The notes below the pieces were generated by a model that worked only from the letters and a program-made list of their open reading frames with translations, was not told where the DNA came from and did no database searches. The position numbers were made by a program, and so were the translations under genes. Of a stretch of DNA of 11,216 nucleotides, positions 1 through 6,973 are shown in pieces (the first letter of the stretch is position 1; the number at the start of each line of letters is the position of its first letter). The stretch is from Verrucomicrobiota bacterium (GTDB taxonomy: Bacteria; Verrucomicrobiota; Verrucomicrobiia; Chthoniobacterales; UBA10450): contig QHNF01000012.1 in NCBI GenBank assembly GCA_003218345.1, positions 1 through 11,216 of the forward strand, written 5' to 3'.

Positions 1-1403
1 AACTCCTGATAATTTTCGTGTCCCTTGCCCGCGATCAACACAATGTCGCGCGGCTCTGCGAGCGCAACGGCGCGACCGATGGCCTCGGTGCGATCGACAA
101 TTTTCTCATACCGAGTCGAGCGAAACCCTTTTTCGATCTCGGCGACGATCGCGCTCGGATCCTCTTTGCGCGGATTATCGGAAGTAACGATCGAATAGTC
201 GGCATGACGGTCTGCTATTTCAGCCATCAACGGGCGCTTTTGGCGGTCACGATCGCCGCCGCAGCCAAAAACGACAATCAAGCGATGCGGCTCGAGTTCC
301 CGAAGAGTCTTGAGAACATTTCCAAGCGCGTCGGGAGTGTGCGCATAATCAACGAAAACTTGATATTGTCGTTTTGCCGGAACCAATTCCAAGCGTCCAG
401 GCACCTGCGGCGACTTGCCGAGACTGAACACCGCCTCGCGCAGACCGATTCCCAGAGCGTTGGCCGCCGCCAGCGCTGCGACAGAGTTTGCTACGTTAAA
501 CCGTCCGATCAACGGGAGACGAACCAGATAGCTTTTGCCGCGAGCGTCCAACTGATAGGAAGTGCCGCCAAACTCAACGCGATAATTTGAAGCGCGGAAA
601 TCTGCGCGCATCCCCATTCCGTAAGTGACAACCGTGACGCGCTTGTCGATCTTGTCGAGCAGTTGTTCACCATAGCGATCGTCGATGTTCACGATCGCGA
701 CAGGTTTGCGCTTTTTTTTCTGGTTCCCGAGTTGTGTAAAGAGCTTCGCCTTCGAATCGAAGTAGCTTTCCATCGTCTGATGAAAATCGAGATGATCCTG
801 GGTGAGGTTCGTAAAAACAGCGGTGTTCCATTCGAGGCCGCGGACACGGTCCTGCGCAAGCGCATGCGAAGAGACTTCCATCGCCGCAGCCTTGCAACCC
901 GCGTTGGCGATCTGCGCCAGCAGCTCTTGTAAGTCGAGCGATTGTGGCGTCGTGCGAATGGCCGGCAGGATGCGTTCACCGATTTCGTAGCGCACCGTTC
1001 CGATTAATCCGCAGCGCAAACCCGCCCTTTCGCAGATGTGTTTGATCAGAAACGTAGTGGTGGTCTTCCCATTCGTGCCCGTGACCGCCGCCAGTTTCAA
1101 TCGGCGCGCCGGATGCCCGTAAAAAGCTGCCGATAAACCAGCAAGCGCGGTACGCGTGCTTTCGACAACGAGACAGGTTACGCGCGGATTTCTTTGCTCG
1201 CGTTCAGCAACGATTACCGATGCACCTTTTTCAATTGCCTGTCCGATGAATTCGTGGCCATCGATTTTTTCGCCCCGCAATGCCACGAACAAGCCATTCC
1301 TTTGCACTCGCCGCGAGTCATACGCGATGCTTTCCACTGTGCGATCAAGTGCCCCGATGACCTCGCGAACTGGAATCGCAACGAGGAGAGTCTTGAGCTG
1401 CAT
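1..1403 (-). CDS. murE: UDP-N-acetylmuramoyl-tripeptide synthetase MurE (3' end beyond window)
   Basis: Cytoplasmic Mur ligase that adds the third stem-peptide residue to UDP-MurNAc-L-Ala-D-Glu using ATP. Reading from the ATG at 1403, 467 codons are present without a stop; the usual family length is about 490-500, so only some 20-30 C-terminal residues are missing at the window edge. Seen in order: an N-terminal YDSRRV segment (uridine-binding domain); the ATP-binding loop GTNGKTTT at residues 109-116; the TQDHLDFH segment followed by SKAKLF, where the carbamylated lysine lies in the family; DNPR at 409-412, the signature of enzymes selecting meso-diaminopimelate rather than lysine; and KGHE at 460-463. 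The start is 28 nt after the ftsI stop with no obvious Shine-Dalgarno, so translation may depend on the upstream gene. Last gene seen of the dcw cluster; murF would be expected next. The truncation is a window effect, not decay. Confidence 0.96.
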   Translation of the reverse strand, partial: MQLKTLLVAIPVREVIGALDRTVESIAYDSRRVQRNGLFVALRGEKIDGHEFIGQAIEKGASVIVAEREQRNPRVTCLVVESTRTALAGLSAAFYGHPARRLKLAAVTGTNGKTTTTFLIKHICERAGLRCGLIGTVRYEIGERILPAIRTTPQSLDLQELLAQIANAGCKAAAMEVSSHALAQDRVRGLEWNTAVFTNLTQDHLDFHQTMESYFDSKAKLFTQLGNQKKKRKPVAIVNIDDRYGEQLLDKIDKRVTVVTYGMGMRADFRASNYRVEFGGTSYQLDARGKSYLVRLPLIGRFNVANSVAALAAANALGIGLREAVFSLGKSPQVPGRLELVPAKRQYQVFVDYAHTPDALGNVLKTLRELEPHRLIVVFGCGGDRDRQKRPLMAEIADRHADYSIVTSDNPRKEDPSAIVAEIEKGFRSTRYEKIVDRTEAIGRAVALAEPRDIVLIAGKGHENYQE

Positions 1404-1431
1404 GAGGTTTCAACATGCCGGCGCGAGGCAT

Positions 1432-3249
1432 TCAATGATGCAAAGCATTGGTTAAGGCGACTCGTTCCACCGGTGCAGCCTTGCGAACTCGCTCTGTCGG
1501 CATCGGTTTTTCGACTCGCTCTACGGGAATCGCTTTGCGAATCTCCTCATGCGGCTCAAGATCAAGATAGCGGGCAGCCTTCTCCGCGACCCGGGAAAAG
1601 ATCGGTCCTGCAATAAGCCCACCGTAATTCAACTCTGGTTTGCTTGTCTTCGCATCATCGAGCACCACGAGGCCGACAAACTCAGGATGCTCGGCCGGCA
1701 GATAGCCGGCGAAAGAAACGACGTACTTCCCCTGCTCGTACCCGCCATGGGGATCAACTTTCTGCGCGGTTCCGGTTTTTCCAGCAATCGTAAAGCCCGG
1801 GATTGCAGCAGCGGCGGCGGTCCCGCGATCGCTCACCACGCCTCGCAGTGCATCACCAATTTCTCTGGCGGTTTCAGGAGAAATTACCTGACGCAATACT
1901 ACGGGGGAAAGTGAACTGATAGTTTTGCCCTCGGATGTGGTAATCGATTTCACGATCCGCGGCGTGATCAATTTGCCCCCGTTGGCGATCGTCGCCATGG
2001 CCATTGTCATTTGTAATGGCGTAACTCCGATTTCGTGCCCCATCGGAATACGGCTGATGGAGATCTTGCTCCAAGATTGCGGAGGCCGAATAAGTCCGTT
2101 GATCTCACCGGGCAACTCAATCCCCGTGCGCTCGCCAAATCCGAAGCGGCGAATGTATTCGTAAAACTTTTGTTCGCCCACGCTGAGGGCGAGTTTCGCT
2201 GCGCCTATATTGCTCGATTTGATGAGAATGTCGCGGACACTCAGATACGAAAACGCGCGATGATCGTGCAGGGCGGTGCCGCCGAAATTCCAGAGGCCGT
2301 TCTCGCAGAAGATCGTCGAATCAGGGCGAAGCTTGCGCTCATTTAGCGCGGCGGCCGCCGCTACAATCTTGAAAGTGGAGCCTGGTTCCATCATGTCGAT
2401 GATGGCACGGTTTTTCATCTCTTCAGGCTTGGCCTCAGAGCGGAGATTCAAATCAAAATCTGGTCGATTAGCCATTGCGAGGATTTCGCCCGTCTGCGGC
2501 CGCATCAGGATAATGGTGGCCTTTTGAGGCGAATATTCCTGCATCGCGGCGTCGATTTCATTCTCAACAATGTTCTGCAAACTAAGATCGACAGTGAGAT
2601 GGACTTGGTATCCGTCACGTGGCGCGCGCTCCTGCCCGCGGTAAGGCACGATCTCCTGGCCAGCGCGGTTGTGTTCGATGTAGCGATAACCGTCCTGTCC
2701 ATGAAGGTATTCCTCCATCGACGCTTCCACTCCCTGGATACCGTGATGTTCGAAGTCGGTGAATCCAATAACATGGCAAAGCATGGAGCCATTCGGATAG
2801 ATGCGTGTTGCGTCATGCTCGAAATAAATTCCGCGCAAATTGGCGGCGCGAAGTTTTTCACGCAGCGCGCTTGCCACCGACGCGGGCACTTCGCGCTTGA
2901 TGACGATGTAACGCCGATCGCTGCCTAACTTTTCCGCAAGCTGCCCAGAGGAGATGCCGAGTTCGTTGCTCACAAGATCAACAATCGCTTGCCGGTTATT
3001 CAGATGCGTCGCGTCAGCCACTATCGTTTCAACAGGAACGTTGTGCGCCAAAACTTCGTCATTCGCGTCGAGGATCGTGCCGCGCTCTGCGTGAATAATT
3101 TGCTTGTAAACATGTTTTTCAGCAGCAAGACCTGCGTACTCGTCATGCTTTATTGCCTGCAGGTAAATTAAACGAAACGAAAAGACGCTGAAGAGCGCGA
3201 TAAACGCAATGCACACCAGCACGCAGCGGCTACGGGTGTTTGGATTCAT
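1432..3249 (-). CDS. ftsI: Class B penicillin-binding protein FtsI (PBP3-like, septal transpeptidase)
   Basis: Septal peptidoglycan DD-transpeptidase, 605 residues, anchored in the inner membrane with its catalytic part in the periplasm. A short basic N-terminus precedes one membrane segment at about residues 9-30. The class B N-terminal (pedestal) domain follows, with its RGTILD motif at 56-61. The transpeptidase domain shows all three active-site motifs: STFK at 291-294 (nucleophile S291), SSN at 345-347 and KTG at 491-493. No PASTA domains follow. The extreme C-terminus is odd: three 9-residue units of the form xPxERV occupy about 571-597. The start ATG overlaps the ftsL-like stop (ATGA), implying translational coupling, and murE follows after 28 nt. 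Position in the dcw cluster between ftsL and murE supports FtsI rather than the elongation enzyme PBP2. Confidence 0.96.
   Translation of the reverse strand: MNPNTRSRCVLVCIAFIALFSVFSFRLIYLQAIKHDEYAGLAAEKHVYKQIIHAERGTILDANDEVLAHNVPVETIVADATHLNNRQAIVDLVSNELGISSGQLAEKLGSDRRYIVIKREVPASVASALREKLRAANLRGIYFEHDATRIYPNGSMLCHVIGFTDFEHHGIQGVEASMEEYLHGQDGYRYIEHNRAGQEIVPYRGQERAPRDGYQVHLTVDLSLQNIVENEIDAAMQEYSPQKATIILMRPQTGEILAMANRPDFDLNLRSEAKPEEMKNRAIIDMMEPGSTFKIVAAAAALNERKLRPDSTIFCENGLWNFGGTALHDHRAFSYLSVRDILIKSSNIGAAKLALSVGEQKFYEYIRRFGFGERTGIELPGEINGLIRPPQSWSKISISRIPMGHEIGVTPLQMTMAMATIANGGKLITPRIVKSITTSEGKTISSLSPVVLRQVISPETAREIGDALRGVVSDRGTAAAAAIPGFTIAGKTGTAQKVDPHGGYEQGKYVVSFAGYLPAEHPEFVGLVVLDDAKTSKPELNYGGLIAGPIFSRVAEKAARYLDLEPHEEIRKAIPVERVEKPMPTERVRKAAPVERVALTNALHH
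1459..1539 (-). repeat. 27-bp in-frame tandem repeat in the FtsI C-terminal tail
   Basis: Three degenerate 27-bp units encode the tail segments IPVERV (residues 574-579), MPTERV (583-588) and APVERV (592-597), spaced exactly 9 codons apart. At DNA level the CTCG core recurs on the plus strand at 1461, 1488 and 1515. The tail lies after the folded transpeptidase domain, so the repeat probably expanded in a disordered, charged, periplasmic extension. Confidence 0.8.
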
Positions 3250-3614
3250 CTTACGTCTGAAGGGTTGGCTACGGGTTGAATCGCATTTTCGTCCGCCGAT
3301 CGGGCAGGAATGGTGAGCCGCACGATGTTGCCCTCGGAAATCGGGAGCATTTTCAAATAGCCTTCTTTCAATCGGCGTTGCAACGCCGAGCGCGAGGTCA
3401 AAGCCGCGATTTGCGCGCTGGCTATATCATTTTGGGTGCGGAGAGTAGCGAGCTCGTTCTCCGCTGCCTTCCTTCGGTCGCCCAGATGATAGAGTTGCAG
3501 CGTCAAATACACGTAGCCTAATCCAGCCAGTGCCAGAAATGCAGTCACCACAATCCAGCGCGCGAGCGATGCTGCGTTCACCGTATTGCAATTTTTTCGA
3601 CGCGAACGGTTCAT
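3246..3614 (-). CDS. ftsL: FtsL-like bitopic division protein
   Basis: A 122-residue protein with a basic cytoplasmic N-terminus (MNRSRRKN), a single membrane segment at about residues 18-42 and a periplasmic region rich in E, Q, A, L and R at about 45-85. That region has heptad-like spacing expected to form a coiled coil. This architecture plus its place between rsmH and ftsI is the basis for calling it FtsL, which with FtsB/FtsQ helps activate the FtsW-FtsI pair at the septum. FtsL sequences diverge strongly, so the call rests on size, topology and synteny rather than on residues. The ATG follows the rsmH stop directly (TAGATG, no gap) with an AGAAGG Shine-Dalgarno 5 nt upstream, and its TGA overlaps the ftsI ATG. 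The last ~20 residues are polar and look disordered. Confidence 0.82.
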   Translation of the reverse strand: MNRSRRKNCNTVNAASLARWIVVTAFLALAGLGYVYLTLQLYHLGDRRKAAENELATLRTQNDIASAQIAALTSRSALQRRLKEGYLKMLPISEGNIVRLTIPARSADENAIQPVANPSDVR

Positions 3615-4538
3615 CTAGACCTTCTCGGCTACGCGCAACTTCGCGCTACGTGAGCGGGGATTCGCGCGCTGTTCTTCTTCGGTCGGCTCTACCGGTTTCG
3701 GGGTAATCAATTTAAGGTCGTAATCAGGGTTGCGCTGCGGTGCAGGCCACTCCGGCCTGTCGAGCCATTCCCGGCTGTGATCGCGAAAGAAGTTCTTCAC
3801 GATCCGATCCTCGAGTGAATGAAAAGCGATCACCGCAATGCGTCCGCCGGGCTCAAGTCGAGCAGTCAATACGCGCAGGCCCTCTTCCAACGCGCCAAGT
3901 TCGTCATTGACTTCCATCCGCAGCGCTTGAAAAACTTGCGTGGCGGGATGGTGCCGGCCGTGCCGGCCCACAAGCTTTTCGATCGCACGCGCAAGCGGCA
4001 GAGTTTCGCGGAACGGAAAGGTCTTGCGCATCTTTACGATCAAGCTTGCGATCCGGCGCGCAGCCGGTTCCTCTCCCAATTCGCGAAATAGACGAGTCAA
4101 TTGCTCTTCGCTGTACTCGTTTACGATCATAGCAGCAGTCAGTTGGGTTCGCGGATCCATGCGCATGTCGAGGGGACCGTTTCGCACGAAGCTGAAACCG
4201 CGTTCCGCATTTTCGAGTTGCCGAGAAGAGACGCCAAGATCAAGAAGCGCTCCGCCGATGATGCGAATCCCAAGCTCATCGAGAACGCTGGCCGCGTGTC
4301 GGAAATTCGCCTGCCGCACAGCGATGCGGCGGCCGAAACGTGCAAGCTGCTTGCTTGCATGTTCGACTGCATCAGGATCCTGATCTAGCGCCAGAACATC
4401 GGCACCGCTTTTCAAAAGCGCTTCAGTGTGACCACCGCCACCACACGTTGCATCTACGATGAGACAACCCGGTTTCGGCTCGAGCAATTCCACCACTTCC
4501 CGCTCGAGCACTGGACGGTGATAAACAAAATCATCCAT
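3615..4538 (-). CDS. rsmH: 16S rRNA (cytosine(1402)-N(4))-methyltransferase RsmH (MraW)
   Basis: S-adenosylmethionine-dependent enzyme that methylates N4 of C1402 in the ribosomal P site of 16S rRNA. With the start chosen here it has 307 residues, normal for the family. Seen: the N-terminal YHRPVL motif; the SAM-binding loop DATCGGGGH at residues 29-37; ALDQDPDA shortly after; GVSSRQL; HSLEDRIVK towards the end; and the conserved C-terminal NPRSRSAKLRV. The frame stays open upstream to an ATG at 4631 (338 residues), but the ATG at 4538 is preferred. It has a perfect AGGAGG 8 nt upstream and matches where family members begin. Second gene of the dcw cluster, 97 nt after mraZ with this start, and directly abutting the ftsL-like gene. 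Confidence 0.96.
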   Translation of the reverse strand: MDDFVYHRPVLEREVVELLEPKPGCLIVDATCGGGGHTEALLKSGADVLALDQDPDAVEHASKQLARFGRRIAVRQANFRHAASVLDELGIRIIGGALLDLGVSSRQLENAERGFSFVRNGPLDMRMDPRTQLTAAMIVNEYSEEQLTRLFRELGEEPAARRIASLIVKMRKTFPFRETLPLARAIEKLVGRHGRHHPATQVFQALRMEVNDELGALEEGLRVLTARLEPGGRIAVIAFHSLEDRIVKNFFRDHSREWLDRPEWPAPQRNPDYDLKLITPKPVEPTEEEQRANPRSRSAKLRVAEKV

Positions 4539-4546
4539 TTCATGCA

Positions 4547-4552
4547 CCTCCT
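4547..4552 (-). promoter_or_regulatory. Strong Shine-Dalgarno that fixes the rsmH start
   Basis: AGGAGG on the coding strand, followed by 8 nt and the ATG at 4538. It is by far the best ribosome-binding site among the genes of this window. It favours the 307-residue RsmH over the upstream in-frame ATG at 4631, which has only AAGG two nucleotides before it. Confidence 0.8.
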
Positions 4553-4635
4553 GTTCGAGGATCAGCGGATCTATGGCGACCCAAGCAGGCCGCTCAAAGA
4601 ATAACGTGCTGATAACGTTTTGATCTAACATCGCC

Positions 4636-5091
4636 TTATAAGCCAATTACATTCGCCACGTGCTGGTAAGTAGGTGTCTCCTCCTCGTGCGCCCGCTTCC
4701 AGCGTTGCAGATTCCAAATCTCAAAACGCCCCCGCCCGCCCACCAAAGCAACTTCACCTTTCAATCCAACCGTCCGGCAAAGCTCTTCCGGCAAAACAAG
4801 GCGCCCTTGTCGATCCGCGCTCGCGTGCTGAGCGCGGGAATGCAGCTGGCGCAAGAAAACCCGACGATCGCGCGCCGACACACTTTGGTTCGTTTCCGCT
4901 GCCGAACTCATTCTTGCAAACTCTTCCGGTGACATGACGAGAAGAAATTGATGCGATGCCTCAGGCAAAAGGATAAATTCTTCGGCTTGATCGCGCCGCC
5001 AACGAGAGGGAATAGTGATTCGATTCTTCTCATCAATGGAATGCCGGAACTCTCCGGCATAGAAGCGTTCAGGTAGAGAATCGGCATCCAT
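4636..5091 (-). CDS. mraZ: Transcriptional regulator MraZ
   Basis: DNA-binding regulator of the dcw cluster, 151 residues from the ATG at 5091; an in-frame TTG two codons earlier (5097) is less likely. Two SpoVT/AbrB-type half-domains are visible. The first contains FRHSIDEKNRITIPSRWR, and the second contains DRQGRLVLPEELC followed by GEVALVGG and FEIW, the standard MraZ duplication. MraZ forms oligomeric rings and represses its own promoter in E. coli by binding short direct repeats. The matching repeats lie just upstream here (5109-5143). No Shine-Dalgarno sits at usual distance from the ATG; instead a perfect inverted repeat ends 3 nt before it and a 6-codon frame ends 2 nt before it, so translation may be controlled. 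First gene of the cluster, divergent from the gene at 5220. Confidence 0.95.
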   Translation of the reverse strand: MDADSLPERFYAGEFRHSIDEKNRITIPSRWRRDQAEEFILLPEASHQFLLVMSPEEFARMSSAAETNQSVSARDRRVFLRQLHSRAQHASADRQGRLVLPEELCRTVGLKGEVALVGGRGRFEIWNLQRWKRAHEEETPTYQHVANVIGL

Positions 5092-5093
5092 GA

Positions 5094-5114
5094 TCAAGTG
5101 GAGTATTCATCCAT
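5094..5114 (-). other. Possible 6-codon upstream reading frame in the mraZ leader
   Basis: An ATG at 5114 opens a frame of six codons (MDEYST) with its TGA two nucleotides before the mraZ ATG. A GGAG lies 4 nt upstream of this ATG, close but usable, while mraZ itself has no evident ribosome-binding site. Translation of the short frame could open the leader hairpin and let ribosomes restart at mraZ. This is an inference from arrangement only; a six-codon frame arises easily by chance. Confidence 0.25.
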
Positions 5115-5127
5115 TTTGCTCCACTTG
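5095..5127 (-). promoter_or_regulatory. Perfect 9-bp inverted repeat (leader hairpin or operator dyad) before mraZ
   Basis: CAAGTGGAG and its exact reverse complement CTCCACTTG lie at 5095-5103 and 5119-5127, separated by 15 nt. In the mraZ transcript this would fold into a 9-bp stem whose base ends three nucleotides before the start codon. One arm contains a MraZ box (TGGAG) and the loop contains another, so as DNA it also forms a dyad of MraZ half-sites. The inverted repeat is directly visible; either function is inference. Confidence 0.6.
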
Positions 5128-5143
5128 GCCCCATCTTTAACCA
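5109..5143 (-). promoter_or_regulatory. Probable MraZ operator: four TGGNN boxes at exact 10-bp spacing
   Basis: On the mraZ coding strand TGGTT, TGGGG, TGGAG and TGGAT follow each other, each separated by 5 nt. On the plus strand CCA occurs at 5111, 5121, 5131 and 5141. Box-N5-box direct repeats beginning TGG upstream of mraZ are the known binding layout of MraZ in E. coli. The array covers the predicted -10 and early transcribed region, so binding would block transcription initiation, giving autorepression of the whole dcw cluster. The one-per-helical-turn spacing puts all boxes on one DNA face. Confidence 0.78.
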
Positions 5144-5163
5144 CCTTCGCTAGGCCCGGTCAA
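5135..5163 (-). promoter_or_regulatory. Probable sigma70-type promoter of mraZ / dcw cluster
   Basis: On the minus strand TTGACC (5163-5158, five of six consensus bases) is followed by a 17-nt spacer and TTAAAG (5140-5135), a weak -10. Immediately upstream of the -35 lies an AT-rich run (5164-5175) resembling an UP element. The placement relative to the MraZ boxes, with the first box overlapping the -10, adds support. Confidence 0.5.
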
Positions 5164-5219
5164 TAAAAAAATTTCAGTATGTTTGCAGCCACGCGCCTTA
5201 ACCTTAAGCTCCTCAAGTC

Positions 5220-5735
5220 ATGAAATTTTCCCCGCCTGGGCTGGCGATGACGTCTGCTCTTTTTATTTGTGCTAACACAATCGGATTCAGCCAGTCTTCC
5301 GACCAAACCAGCAATGATGCTGTCCGGGTCACCGTATCGATGCATCCTGATGGCTCGCGCACGGTTTACAAGTTTGATGGTGCGCGGCACAAGGCAGTGG
5401 CAACGACCACTGGCGAGGATGGCAAACTCCGCGAGACCATTCGTTATGAGCTGGATGAGGCGGGGCGTTTTTCCAGCGGAGAAGTTTCCGGTCCCGATGG
5501 CCGCTTTCGACTCAAGAGCCGGTACAAGTACGACGACGCCGGTCGGCTTCAGGAAGAAACGCAAAGCGCAGAAGACGGCACCGTCCTACATAGAATCGTT
5601 TACAGCTACGATGCATCCGGCAAACAAACCGGCTATTCCATTTTCGATGGGTCGGGCAAGTTGCTGGGCCGCAGGACCTCCGCTACCACTCGCCCGTCTT
5701 CTTCACCAAAACCGCGCGAAAAAAATCCACGGTAG
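5220..5735 (+). CDS. Secreted protein with four 26-residue YD-like repeats
   Basis: A 171-residue protein of no family I can name. The N-terminus has a basic start and a hydrophobic stretch (about residues 7-23) suggesting a signal peptide cleaved near residues 24-26. The middle is built from units whose cores YKFD, YELDEAGR, YKYDDAGR and YSYDASGK begin at residues 50, 76, 102 and 128, an exact 26-residue period. A DG turn recurs at 67-68, 93-94 and 119-120. This resembles the YD repeats of RHS and wall-associated proteins, which form beta strands, but it is far too short for an RHS toxin and has no toxin domain. The tail (about 153-171) is rich in S, P, R and K and looks disordered. It is divergent from mraZ and stands 118 bp before exbB; the start lacks a clear Shine-Dalgarno (an alternative is the ATG at 5247). 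Function unknown; exported to periplasm or outside. Confidence 0.75.
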   Translation: MKFSPPGLAMTSALFICANTIGFSQSSDQTSNDAVRVTVSMHPDGSRTVYKFDGARHKAVATTTGEDGKLRETIRYELDEAGRFSSGEVSGPDGRFRLKSRYKYDDAGRLQEETQSAEDGTVLHRIVYSYDASGKQTGYSIFDGSGKLLGRRTSATTRPSSSPKPREKNPR

Positions 5736-5853
5736 GGTGACTGGACTGAACATAGCCCGGCGCTAAACGCTGACTATTGGGGTCGGTTGAGCCAGTGGAT
5801 CGACATTTGGTTGTCGGCTTGCCACAGTCGGAAAAGAGGGCTACAAAACCGGG

Positions 5854-6531
5854 GTGATTGAGTACATCCAAAAGGGGGGATTGTTAATGTGGCCAATTCT
5901 GGTCTGTAGCGTCATCTCGATCGCGGTCTTTGCCGAGCGCTTCTTTTACTTCCATCGTGCCACAATTCATGTCGGCGACTTTTTGAAGGGACTCTCGAAT
6001 CTTGTCCGTCGTCGTAATTTTGCTGAGGCGCTGCATGAATCAGCCGGGACACCGGGTCCGGTCGCGCGGGTGATTCATGCCGCAATTATTCGGCACGATG
6101 CGCCTCGCGCAGAACTGCGCGATATCGTGCAAGAAGCCGCCCAACTCGAAGTACCAAAGTTGGAACGATTTCTCGCAGTCCTGGCTACCATCGCTTTTCT
6201 CGCGCCGCTGCTCGGATTGCTTGGGACCGTGGCGGGAATGATCGACGCGTTTGGAACGATTGCCTCAAGCGGCGGTTATGCGACGGTGACTGAGCTTTCC
6301 AGCGGCGTGTACAAGAGTTTGCTGACGACTGCGGCAGGCTTGGTGGTCGCCACGCCAACCTTTGTCGCTTATAGCTACCTCTCTTCGCGCGTGAACACCA
6401 TGCTGCATGATATGGAGCGCGCGGGGATCGAGATCGTCCACATGTTGACCGAGAGCCGCCCGATCAGCGGTATCATCAGCTTTCAATCACCTGAACCGCA
6501 GGCCCTTTCCGAGGCACAGTTTGACTCGTAA
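5854..6531 (+). CDS. exbB: MotA/TolQ/ExbB proton-channel family protein
   Basis: Inner-membrane stator subunit that with ExbD uses the proton gradient to drive a TonB- or Tol-type system. 225 residues from a GTG start. Three membrane segments are seen at about residues 11-30, 107-133 and 153-177, with a cytoplasmic loop between the first two. The family signatures LLGTVAGMIDAF (about 122-133) and SLLTTAAGLVVATP (about 155-168) line the predicted channel, including T125 and T158/T159. The start is chosen because the N-terminal EYIQKGGLLMWPIL is how family members begin; an ATG at 5887 with a G-run 7 nt upstream is an alternative but would cut this segment. First gene of the exbB-exbD-tonB cassette. 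ExbB rather than TolQ is inferred from the following TonB-like gene. Confidence 0.9.
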   Translation: MIEYIQKGGLLMWPILVCSVISIAVFAERFFYFHRATIHVGDFLKGLSNLVRRRNFAEALHESAGTPGPVARVIHAAIIRHDAPRAELRDIVQEAAQLEVPKLERFLAVLATIAFLAPLLGLLGTVAGMIDAFGTIASSGGYATVTELSSGVYKSLLTTAAGLVVATPTFVAYSYLSSRVNTMLHDMERAGIEIVHMLTESRPISGIISFQSPEPQALSEAQFDS

Positions 6532-6568
6532 CCGGCGATTCGATAAATCGATAAGCCTCCAGCGCCTC

Positions 6569-6973
6569 ATGAAACTCAGCCGCACGGTGACGTTCAACTT
6601 CGGCTGGCTTGTCCTCATCGCGCTGGTCGACGTCGCTTTCCTCCTCGTTTTTTTCCTGTTACTAAGCTCGAATTTTATTTTGCAACAAGGGATCTCCGTT
6701 TCGATGCCGTTCTCGCGCTTTACACTTGGCCCGCAGACCAACCAGCAAATCATAAGCATCACGGGCGGCGCAGTTCCCGCCATCTATTTCCGGGAGCAGA
6801 GAGTCACAATCGAGCAACTCGGGCCATTGCTGGATGCAGCCAAGCATGAGAACCAATCGATTATCATAAAAGCAGATCGTACCACTCCGTATGAGACCGT
6901 TGCCGAAGTGACGAACGCTGCGCTTGAACACGGCATCACTTCTGTTGCATTAGCTGCGAATCCGCCGCGATGA
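6569..6973 (+). CDS. exbD: ExbD/TolR-family protein
   Basis: Second stator subunit, 134 residues from the ATG at 6569, the usual family length. A short cytoplasmic N-terminus is followed by one membrane segment (about residues 12-34) with the essential proton-carrying aspartate at D21 in LVDVAFLLVFF. The periplasmic domain begins with ISVSMP and later shows IIIKADRTTPYETV, matching the family pattern of a beta strand ending in AD followed by Y..V. The frame is open upstream to a TTG at 6521 overlapping exbB, but that extension has no family counterpart. The start has no strong Shine-Dalgarno. Its TGA overlaps the start of the TonB-like gene (ATGA), so the two are probably translated together. 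Confidence 0.9.
   Translation: MKLSRTVTFNFGWLVLIALVDVAFLLVFFLLLSSNFILQQGISVSMPFSRFTLGPQTNQQIISITGGAVPAIYFREQRVTIEQLGPLLDAAKHENQSIIIKADRTTPYETVAEVTNAALEHGITSVALAANPPR

Noticed and set aside
1..1403. murE as a pseudogene because no complete frame is present
   Set aside because: The frame is intact with all motifs to base 1; it is cut only by the window edge.
3819..4383. Long open frames on the plus strand opposite rsmH
   Set aside because: They are antisense shadows of a well-conserved gene, have no ribosome-binding site and no family resemblance, and are arginine/serine-rich as expected for GC-rich opposite-strand frames.
5220..5735. RHS or contact-dependent toxin
   Set aside because: Only four short repeats, no toxin domain, no RHS core signature and no immunity gene downstream.
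5754..5769. Terminator-like hairpin after the YD-repeat gene (CGGCG/CGCTG)
   Set aside because: Only a 5-bp stem with a wobble pair and no T-run; not distinguishable from chance.
6521..6568. Extended ExbD start at the TTG overlapping exbB
   Set aside because: The extra 16 residues have no counterpart in ExbD/TolR, and the ATG at 6569 gives the normal family length.
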